From: Stramenopiles sp. TOSAG23-3
Taxonomy: Eukaryota > Sar
Direction of reading: 5' to 3'
Length of the DNA: 13,205 nt
Assembly (NCBI GenBank): GCA_900128585.1
Contig: LT642636.1
Location: forward strand, 1-13,205
Every line of letters begins with the position of its first letter. Position 1 is the first letter of the stretch. Below the pieces are notes generated by a model. The model was given only the letters and a program-made list of their open reading frames with translations. It made no database searches and was not told where the DNA came from. Positions 6,462 to 12,757 of the stretch are shown here, piece by piece. A program made the translations under genes and the position numbers.

Positions 6462-8120
6462 ATGACGACTCTTTTCCCTGGAGGACAGTTTCCAGGTAGC
6501 GGTGGATCCGGAGTGAACTCCGCAGCCCTCTCCCTGAAGTGGGGAAAATGCTTCGTTGTTGATTTGGACAGCGGGAAGAAGTTTAAAGTGACCGCCGACA
6601 AGAGAAAGGGGCAACTTTCGCTGTTTCGTAAAGGCATGGACGGAATGAATCATCTGAAATGGAAGGACCGCTCCACTGGGTCCGAAGAAGAAGACTTGTT
6701 CATTTTTCCCGGCGAACAGACCGTCGAACGGGTAGACACCGGCAGGCCCGACGACCGTGTTTGGCTGTTGCAGTTTAAGAACGGAAAGAGGCTATTTTTT
6801 TGGAGCCAAGAGTTCGACGAAGAGGCGGAGAAAGAAAAAGTAGAGGACCTAGGAAAGTTTTTGAAAGACCCATCAACGATACCCGCGGTCCAGGCGGCAG
6901 CAGCATCCGGCGGCCCGGCGGGCGCTGCCGCCGGAGGAGGCTCCCAGGCCGACCAGCTGCGCGCTTTTCTAGGAGGGGCGGCCGGCGGAGGCGCTGGCGG
7001 CGGCAACATCTCGGAAACGGATTTGAGGGCGATTTTGCAGAGCATGGGGGGCGGCGTGCCGGCCCCGGCAGCCCCGCAGGCCGCACAGCCAGGCCCCCCT
7101 CCAGCCCCCGCTGGGGACGCTGCCCCAGCTAGTATCGGTGAGTTTCAAGAGGACGAAATGCTTCGCATGGCCATTGAAGCCAGCATGAGGGAAGCTTCTG
7201 GGGCGCCGTCGTCTGGCGGCGACGCGGAAGGAAGCGAGGGGACAGAGGGCGAAGGAAAGAAGGATGGCGAAGATACTGGCGGCGACGGGAACGGAGACAG
7301 TGCATCGTCGTAAACAGCTCTCGAATGCTCTCGGTTATGTTGTATGTTAGTATCCACCAGACCCTGATTTTCATTCTCGCAGGCAGCCCCGCGCTGCCCT
7401 GCATTCCTTCGTCCCCCTCCCCCTCCCTCCCTCCCCTGATCTCTCTTTGAACGATTCTCAAGAACACGCCCCTAACATCGAACGATCAATATTTTTCTGT
7501 TTTGTTGTTGTTGTTGGCTCTCTCGCAAAATTGCAGAGGCAGATGTTCGTAGTGAAACCACGGTGGCGGAAGACCCGCCCGCGGCAATAGATGAAGAGGG
7601 TGACGGGGAGGACGAGGAGGAAGATGAGATGCTGGCCGCGGCGATTGCTGCCAGCATGGCCAGCTCGTCCCCGCCAGAGCCCGCACCAGCCGCGGCAACC
7701 GGGGGCGCTGGCCCCTTGTCCACGGATGCAATGACGAGCTTGTTGCAGGCTATGTTTCAGGCGCAGCAGCAAACGCGCCAGGCGCCGACAGTCGTGCCTT
7801 TGAACACCATCGTGACACCCGCCAGTGTTAGCCACCTGCTGGACGACCCGAAGGTTGTCGAAGAGCTGCTCCCGCTGCTTCCCGAAGGGCAGCGGACCGA
7901 GGAGGAGCTTCGGTTGACGATATCGTCGCCCCAGCTTCAGCAATCGCTGCGTAGTTTAACCAACGCCTTGTTGTCGAACAACTACAACGCGGTGCTGGCC
8001 AATTTTGGGTTGAATGCCGCCGCGGGCGCGGAAGCGATGGCGCAAGGGAACACCGTCCTAGCTTTCATCCAGGCACTGCAACAGCAAGCCGAGGAGGGCA
8101 AGAAAGACAATAACGAGTAG
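6462..8120 (+). CDS. RPN13: Rpn13/ADRM1 proteasomal ubiquitin receptor, two exons, with extra UIM motifs
   Basis: Receptor of the 26S proteasome lid/base that binds ubiquitin and UCH37. The Pru domain is at about residues 20-128 (VTADKRKG, LKWKDRSTG, DLFIFP, GKRLFFW). By my alignment the human ubiquitin-contact residues L56, F76, D79 and F98 correspond to M62, F82, E85 and F105. A Gly/Ala/Pro linker holds the conserved ISETDLRAILQSM. The C-terminal exon carries a DEUBAD domain (IVTPASV, LLPLLPEG, SSPQLQQSL, NFGL), residues about 314-409 of the favoured product. Favoured splicing joins 6462-7137 to 7537-8120 (419 residues; phase 1; G+AG makes Glu). An alternative donor at 7300 gives 473 residues. 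Read-through stops at 7311-7313 (283 residues). UIM-like motifs lie at nt 7149-7196 (EDEMLRMAIEASM) and 7617-7664 (EDEMLAAAIAASM). I do not know UIMs in Rpn13 of other organisms. The start ATG has A at -3. Confidence 0.93.
7138..7536 (+). other. RPN13 intron, with alternative donors and coding-like 5' half
   Basis: The donor CG/GTGAGT at 7138 and the acceptor TTGCAG at 7536 are strong and share phase 1. The acceptor is preceded by a T-rich stretch, and a CTAAC branch-like motif lies at 7472-7476. The length is 399 bases, a multiple of three. Its first 173 bases stay open in frame and encode a UIM and an acidic tail up to TAA at 7311. A weaker donor at 7300 (GTGCAT) is also in phase with the same acceptor. 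A third pairing, GTAAAC at 7310 with TAG at 7552, also keeps the frame. Splicing must happen for the DEUBAD exon to be read. Confidence 0.75.
7413..7436. repeat. C-run tract with G-quadruplex potential on the minus strand
   Basis: Five C-runs separated by single T bases (C5-T-C5-T-C3-T-C3-T-C4), inside the RPN13 intron. The minus strand has five G-runs with one-base loops, a strong quadruplex pattern. The RNA sense is a poly-pyrimidine C-rich element, about 100 bases before the acceptor. Confidence 0.8.
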
Positions 8121-8538
8121 GAAGGATCGGGGAGAGAGAGAACGTTGAGCGGGAGAGTTGCTTTTATACCTCCAGTTTTAAGAATCATATAGGGAGATTT
8201 TACAAAGAATTTCGTAAGATTACAGGATTACACATTTTAGTGAAATAAACAGGCGAACGAACGTTTTGCCCACCACGAGCTAAGAGTTACACCTGGACAA
8301 CACCCCTCCAACATTTCTTCTTGTTGTGCAATCTTATATCATTTAATGGTCATAAAATTTTAAAAATCAAAAGTGTAATTTTAAAATAAACGACCTTGCA
8401 ATTATCTACACACACACGTGTTGTTTGGAGCACTGCGCGGGCACATGCATCGCCTGTGCGATTCACGTGTGGACTATACTGTAAAAACAACGCACAACAA
8501 AAAACACGTACATGCTGGAAAAAAGAAGAAGGTGCGTC
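8121..8538. other. convergent spacer between RPN13 and NDUFA8
   Basis: 3' flanks of two convergent genes. An AATAAA at 8244-8249, about 125 bases after the RPN13 stop, is a reasonable poly(A) signal, and another lies at 8385-8390. Part of the NDUFA8-proximal side (8400-8470) is GC-richer with a CACA run. No gene or structured RNA is evident. Confidence 0.45.
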
Positions 8539-8841
8539 TCACTGGGCAGCCGCCCACGAGGCCTTGAACGCCTCCTGTTGAGCCCGGCACAGGTGAAATT
8601 TATTTTCGTTGTTCGCCATGCACTGTTTGTAAGCGTCGAATTCAGCTTTCGATGAACTGTTGATCTTTTTAAACACAGAGAGAACACACCCGGTAACCTG
8701 GTCCCCTACTTTTAGGCAATCGGATGGAGGCCCCTGCATGGACTTGCAAAGCAAAAAGGCGTGGTTTTCCTTCACGCAGTCGGTGCCTATAACCGAGCTT
8801 GCGGAAAGCAACTCACTAGACGTCACTTCTGTAAACGACAT
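8539..8841 (-). CDS. NDUFA8: NADH:ubiquinone oxidoreductase (complex I) subunit NDUFA8, CHCH protein
   Basis: Accessory subunit of mitochondrial complex I. The family lies on the intermembrane-space side and is imported by the Mia40 disulfide relay. The protein has 100 residues, about the plant length and much shorter than human. Cysteine pairs are C22-x9-C32 and C42-x9-C52 (first twin CX9C hairpin) and C74-x10-C85. Family signatures are KENHAFLLCK, CLKVGDQVTGCVL and LCRAQQEAF. The outer cysteine pair expected in the second hairpin (before residue 65 and after residue 90) is absent; the sequence has INSSSK and KASW instead. There is no cleavable presequence, as usual for the family. The ATG at 8841 is chosen because upstream in-frame codons lack ATG and encode nothing family-like. 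It is convergent with RPN13 and divergent from the membrane-protein gene. Confidence 0.92.
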   Translation of the reverse strand: MSFTEVTSSELLSASSVIGTDCVKENHAFLLCKSMQGPPSDCLKVGDQVTGCVLSVFKKINSSSKAEFDAYKQCMANNENKFHLCRAQQEAFKASWAAAQ

Positions 8842-9108
8842 GGAAAGTATCTGGAAAGCGATAAATGTATTGAATAAACCGAAGAATAAAAACAAACAAG
8901 GGATTATTCACTAACTAACTGAATTCTTTGCACGCATTCTTCATTTTGAATATCATCTAAAAAAAAAAAGAATCAAATCCTTTCTTTCCTTTCCTTTCTT
9001 CAAAAAGAAAACAAACAAGATTATTTAATTATTTTAATAATAATGTGATGATGATGTTATTAGATGTGGTGGTGAAGATTATTTTCTGTTAATAATACAT
9101 CATTCATC

Positions 9109-9169
9109 AAAAGAAGAAGAAAGAAGGAAGAAGAAGAAGAAAGAAAGAAGAAGAAGAAAGAAGAAGAAA
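9109..9169. repeat. pure polypurine (GAA/GAAA) tract
   Basis: Sixty-one bases of uninterrupted A/G on the plus strand made of GAA and GAAA units. It is complementary in composition to the pyrimidine tract at 9347-9668 about 180 bases downstream. Confidence 0.9.
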
Positions 9170-9222
9170 TAATATTATTATTAAAATATTTAAAAAACAA
9201 TAATAATCATCTTCTTCTCGAT

Positions 9223-9238
9223 GGACGGACGGACGGAC
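9223..9238. repeat. GGAC tetranucleotide repeat, four units
   Basis: Four perfect GGAC copies, the only GC-rich stretch in the surrounding AT-rich spacer. Confidence 0.9.
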
Positions 9239-9346
9239 GAAAAAATTGAGAATTGAAAAAACAATATTCCTATTTAAATATTATTAATATACTAATAATT
9301 ATACTTAAATATAATCTATTTTTTCAACTGTGCTGTAAATCGAGTA

Positions 9347-9668
9347 CTTTCTTCTTTCGTTCTTCTTTCTTTCTTCTTTCGTTCTTTCTTTCTTCTTTCT
9401 TTCTTCTTTCGTTCTTCTTTCTTTCTTCTTTCGTTCTTTCTTTCTTCTTTCTTTCTTCTTTCTTTCTTCTTTCTTTCTTCTTTCTTTCTTTCTTCTTTCT
9501 TCTTTCTTTCTTCTTTCGTTCTTCTTTCTTCTTTCGTTCTTCTTTCGTTCTTCTTTCTTTCTTCTTCTTTCGTTCTTCTTTCTTCTTTCGTTCTTCTTTC
9601 GTTCTTCTTTCTTTCTTCTTTCTTTCTTCTTTCGTTCTTCTTTCTTCTTTCTTTCTTCTTTCTTTTTT
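9347..9668. repeat. 322-base polypyrimidine tract of 11-base units
   Basis: The tract contains only C and T, apart from 11 G bases, each in TTCGTTC. It is built mainly of two 11-base units, TTCTTTCTTTC and TTCTTTCGTTC, plus shorter 7- and 8-base units. The order unit B, A, B, an 8-mer, A (9352-9403, 52 bases) is repeated exactly at 9404-9455. It translates to a Phe/Ser/Leu-rich open frame that is an artefact of the repeat. Confidence 0.92.
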
Positions 9669-9737
9669 ATTTCTTCTTTTTTTTTATTTTCAACTACTAC
9701 ACCACCACACTAAAACAAAAACGATTAATATTATTAG

Positions 9738-9780
9738 GAGGAGACAGGAAGAGGAGGAGGAGGAGGAGCAGGAGAGGAGG
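9738..9780. repeat. GGA-rich purine patch
   Basis: Mostly GGA units with a few C interruptions, just before AT-rich sequence. It is a minor low-complexity element with no function visible. Confidence 0.7.
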
Positions 9781-10208
9781 GTAAAAAAAAATAATAATAT
9801 ACTTATAGTATTAATATATTTATTATATTATAAAAAATGCACAGCGCATGCTGCAACACAAATGCCATTGAAAACGTCATTGAAATAAATAATTTTAAAT
9901 ATATCAAGCAGAAAGATAGAGAGATAGATAGACAAACTGAGAGGACAGAAAGTATTTCTTGTTCTTCCAAAGGAATTTCTTCACGCTCATTTCTCTCTCC
10001 GCCTGCCTACCCACGGACCCACGACGACGACGGTCGGTAGTGAGCAGTTCTGGTGAAGGGCCGCCGCGTTACGACAAATAACGTTTTTCCATCTTCGCCG
10101 TTGTTTCCCGAAAACGGGCGAATTTAGGGCATACATAGAGGCGTTGCTGTTCGGCAAGCATTCGGTTCCTTGCTGTAGAACCGCCCTGCTGCGCGTGGGT
10201 TCGCCAAG

Positions 10209-11603
10209 ATGATGCAAGCGATCGAGCTGCCGCCTTTAGGCCAGCCCAACGGGCCCAATAGAGATAGAATAAAGTGTTGGAACCGACGGACGCTTCGGGC
10301 AGTCTCGAAAGCGTTTGCCTTCTTGTACCTTGTCCTTCTGACCTATTTAGTCATTACCGTAGCAGATGGTGTCGGTGCCGAGAACGACGACATGCTTTTG
10401 TTTCTTGGTGTTCGGGTATGCGCGTACTGGGTCGTCGTAATTTTCCTATTTTTTGCGCTCAATTTTTCATTTTTCGGCATATCCTTGGGTGCGGCGCGGC
10501 AGTACTTAGGGGAACTGTACCGCAACATTCTTCCCTTTTGGGGGCGCCCGCAGGCGAGGAGCCTCCACGAGCTCCCGATATTATTCTCCTCCACGGTGAA
10601 CCCCGTTTTCCTGGAAGGCCAAGGTGTCCAGGTCGAGGCCCTCAAAATGACGCAGGCGATCCTTGCCACGGACAAATGGACGGAGGACTGCCAGGCGTGC
10701 CTGGAGGAGTTTTGTGTGTTGGAGATGCCGGTGACAATTTTGGTGCCCGAGCCGGCAGTCTTGGATAAGATCAAGGAGCGCTTCGTCCCGGAGAAGGACG
10801 ACCACGTGGTCGTCGCTTTGGACAAAGGGCTGGTCCGGACGAAGGAATGCGGGCAAGACATCGCGGTCGCGCTTGCGTCGAAAGCGAGGCTCCAGTGCAT
10901 GTGCTTTGGGCGGCACAAGCCGCTCCACGCGAGGGACGCCTCGTTCGGCGGGTATGCCCGGGTCTTCTTGCTCGATTCCAAGGCCCGGATCGCGTGGCAT
11001 GGGCACCCGAACCAACGGGTTGATGACATGTGCAAGTGGCACTCCCTGCCAGACGAAATACGTTACGGAAAGTACATCAATGCGAACACGGTGGACGAGA
11101 CGAAATGGGACTCCAAGTACATGAAGTGGGGCATCCTCGTCCTGGTGCTGGGCATCTTGTGGGTGGTCTTTCACGCCGTCTGGTCTTTCATAGGGATTTC
11201 TAGCCTGGTCGACATTTCGAGCTCTGAGGAAGCAAAGGTCGACCCAACTATCTGGACGGTCACGTACATCGACAGCGCGTCTGGCCTGTTGCTGACCATC
11301 ATCCCGTTCGTCGTGGTGGTGGTTCTGTTGGGATTTTCCGCGTTGTTCCTCACCGTCATGCTTGCCCTCGCCCTGTTCTTCAAACTGTTTTACTCCATCG
11401 TCCCGGAAATTGTAGAAGAAGAGATCGTGGAGGTGCACGGTGGAGACGATACACGGGGGTTGCTCGACGGGGAGGAAAGCGGGGGGGCTGGAGAGGGTGC
11501 CGGGCGGATGGAAGACGTGCTGGTTCAGGAGGGTGCGCGCGCGAGGGGGAAGCTGGAGCGCCAGAAGAGCGTTTGGTACGAGGCAAAGACCACCCGTTCG
11601 TGA
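10209..11603 (+). CDS. multi-pass membrane protein with thioredoxin-like domain
   Basis: Intronless 464-residue protein of unknown family. The ATG at 10209 is followed at once by a second ATG, and the leader has no upstream ATG for about 250 bases. Hydrophobic segments at about 36-53 and 70-93 form an N-terminal pair. Segments at about 308-331 and 358-397 (one long or two short) form a C-terminal group. The soluble middle (about 120-300) resembles a thioredoxin fold. It has a CxxC at C161-C164 (DCQACLEEF) after a strand-like stretch, then MPVTILVPEP, and late VFLLDSKARIAWHGHP, which is like the FLID-x-G-x-I-x-W-x-GHP strands of that fold. The usual proline before that strand is missing. The tail (400-464) is acidic, then basic at the end. 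By topology the domain and both tails would share one side of the membrane. A redox role is a guess. Confidence 0.87.
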   Translation: MMQAIELPPLGQPNGPNRDRIKCWNRRTLRAVSKAFAFLYLVLLTYLVITVADGVGAENDDMLLFLGVRVCAYWVVVIFLFFALNFSFFGISLGAARQYLGELYRNILPFWGRPQARSLHELPILFSSTVNPVFLEGQGVQVEALKMTQAILATDKWTEDCQACLEEFCVLEMPVTILVPEPAVLDKIKERFVPEKDDHVVVALDKGLVRTKECGQDIAVALASKARLQCMCFGRHKPLHARDASFGGYARVFLLDSKARIAWHGHPNQRVDDMCKWHSLPDEIRYGKYINANTVDETKWDSKYMKWGILVLVLGILWVVFHAVWSFIGISSLVDISSSEEAKVDPTIWTVTYIDSASGLLLTIIPFVVVVVLLGFSALFLTVMLALALFFKLFYSIVPEIVEEEIVEVHGGDDTRGLLDGEESGGAGEGAGRMEDVLVQEGARARGKLERQKSVWYEAKTTRS

Positions 11604-11767
11604 AGTACGGGGGAGAGGGTGTTGCTGTTGTTGCATATATCTGTAAAACCAAAGTATTAGAAACAAAATACTGGCGGTTGTTAAGTATTTACTTTAAATC
11701 TCTCGTAGGATAGTAGTATTATGTACCGTGCGCAAACATATTCTCTCGCCTCTCATCTTCCTCTCAC

Positions 11768-12301
11768 TCATTCTTCCCCGGTTTTCTCATCGGCTTCTTC
11801 CTCGGCCTCGCCGCCTTTCTCTTCTACGACCTCTTCCTCTTCTGCGGCGTCTTCTTCCTCTTCTGCGGCGTCTTCTTCCTCTTCTGCGGCGTCTGCGTTC
11901 TTGCCCTCATCGTCTGCATTCTTCCCTTCGTCGGATGGCTGCTTCCCTTCATCTACTTCGTCCTCTTTGCTTTCTTCTGCATCCACTACCGTCTTACTAC
12001 CAGCCTCCTCCCCGCCTGCGTCCGACTTGACGGGGTTCACCGTCACGCTGGAGAGCTTCGACGGGGACTTCATTGGGCTGATTGGAGTTTCTTTCACTTG
12101 CTTTGCGTCATCTTCGTCCATGTCGCCACTTCTATCTCCTGCGCAGCACGCGAAACCAAAAATGTCCCACCAAGGTTTTGGCTCGCCTCCGTGGCCAAGG
12201 GTAGACCCTAGAAGGTTCGAGTCCGCCTCGTCGGCAGAGTCAAAGACCTTCTTCTTTTTCTTGTCCTTATTAAGAAGCCTCTGTGCGACAGGGCTTGCCA
12301 T
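11768..12301 (-). CDS. acidic, low-complexity orphan protein with WW/CC patch
   Basis: 177 residues, no recognised domain. The order is: a lysine cluster (KDKKKKK, 12-18), which could act as a nuclear or phospholipid-binding patch; a short ordered-looking patch, PWWDIFGFACC (43-53), with two adjacent cysteines that could be lipidated; a Ser/Pro segment (about 72-95, ISPMKSPSK); then a Glu-rich tail. The tail includes DEGKNAD twice (124-137) and AAEEEE three times (138-157). The start is firm: an in-frame TAA lies three codons before the ATG at 12301. It converges with the membrane-protein gene, 164 bases between stops. The long plus-strand Ser-rich frame over it is its antisense shadow. Base composition and a clean start support a real gene, but function is unknown. 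Confidence 0.75.
   Translation of the reverse strand: MASPVAQRLLNKDKKKKKVFDSADEADSNLLGSTLGHGGEPKPWWDIFGFACCAGDRSGDMDEDDAKQVKETPISPMKSPSKLSSVTVNPVKSDAGGEEAGSKTVVDAEESKEDEVDEGKQPSDEGKNADDEGKNADAAEEEEDAAEEEEDAAEEEEVVEEKGGEAEEEADEKTGEE
11830..11892. repeat. in-frame 21-base tandem repeat, three copies
   Basis: Two identical 21-base units (11851-11871 and 11872-11892) and a third with one difference (11830-11850). They encode the AAEEEED repeats of the acidic protein on the minus strand. Because the unit is a multiple of three, changes in copy number keep the frame. Confidence 0.9.
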
Positions 12302-12693
12302 CGTTATATATTACAGCTCTGGGTTGGAATGGAAAATCGAACGCCCAAACAAACAACCGCGCAATTCTATTGCAATTACCAAACGTTGTAGCGCACGTTG
12401 ATACCTAACACTGCTCTAACAATCAAGACCAGGGTCGTTCGTTCGCACACTCCTTCGTGTCCGTCCGCTCTCGTCGTCTGTCGACTTTGTAGATTTTACT
12501 CTTCCCGTGCGTTATCAAACCCGAAGCCTGAAGTGTCACAGTGAAACAATATTTACGCTTAACAAATTGATTACTTATTGCACATGAATACGATTTTCAA
12601 GTGGGAAATCCCCCCGTTCACTTCTAGTTTCTTTCATTGCTTCCTTGACTTCTTGCCTTGCCATTTGCATTAATTCTTCCTCCTTTCTATATT

Positions 12694-12711
12694 TTATTAT
12701 TATTATTATTA
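12694..12711. repeat. TTA trinucleotide microsatellite, six units
   Basis: Six perfect TTA copies in the AT-rich right-hand spacer. Confidence 0.9.
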
Positions 12712-12735
12712 TCTCTTTCCTCCTCCTTGTTTGTA

Positions 12736-12757
12736 TCTTCTTCTTCTTCTTCTCTTC
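12736..12757. repeat. TTC microsatellite
   Basis: TTC units with one TC interruption, again the pyrimidine repeat type found in the other spacers. Confidence 0.85.

Larger units (their letters stand above)
8842..10208. other. long divergent spacer, repeat-rich, with GC-richer leader of the membrane-protein gene
   Basis: About 1.4 kb between the NDUFA8 and membrane-protein start codons. From 8842 to 9900 it is AT-rich, with pyrimidine runs (about 8979-9001), a purine tract, GGAC units, a long TTC/TTTC tract and a GGA-rich patch. From about 9950 to 10208 the GC rises sharply and there is no ATG, which suggests a transcribed 5' leader. That leader contains a 6-bp hairpin (CGGTTC 10163-10168 with GAACCG 10178-10183, 9-base loop), ending 25 bases before the start codon. 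No protein or RNA gene is supported. Confidence 0.55.

Noticed and set aside
7367-7382. Acceptor-like TTTTCATTCTCGCAG inside the RPN13 intron
   Set aside because: Joining any donor to it leads to a stop or to a frame that does not match the DEUBAD exon, so it is probably a decoy.
8511-8545. Possible 28-base intron at the end of NDUFA8 (CA/GTGAGA ... TTTTTTCCAG on the minus strand)
   Set aside because: The splice signals look good, and joining would add a short hydrophobic tail. But the natural end at AAAQ fits the short NDUFA8 family length, and the added tail does not restore the missing cysteine. Left as a chance pairing unless RNA shows it.
9253-9888. 211-codon plus-strand open frame rich in Phe, Ser and Leu
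   Set aside because: It is the translation of the TTC/TTTC satellite plus AT-rich flanks. Lack of stops follows from the repeat, not from coding.
10581-11666. 361-codon minus-strand frame antisense to the membrane-protein gene
   Set aside because: GC-rich antisense shadow. The plus frame has hydrophobic membrane segments and thioredoxin-like motifs, while the minus frame is His/Gln/Asp/Arg-rich with no recognisable domain.
11721-12401. 226-codon Ser-rich plus-strand frame
   Set aside because: Antisense of the Glu/Asp-rich repeats of the acidic protein (GAA/GAG read as TTC/CTC and TCT/TCC). The minus frame has a clean start with an upstream stop.
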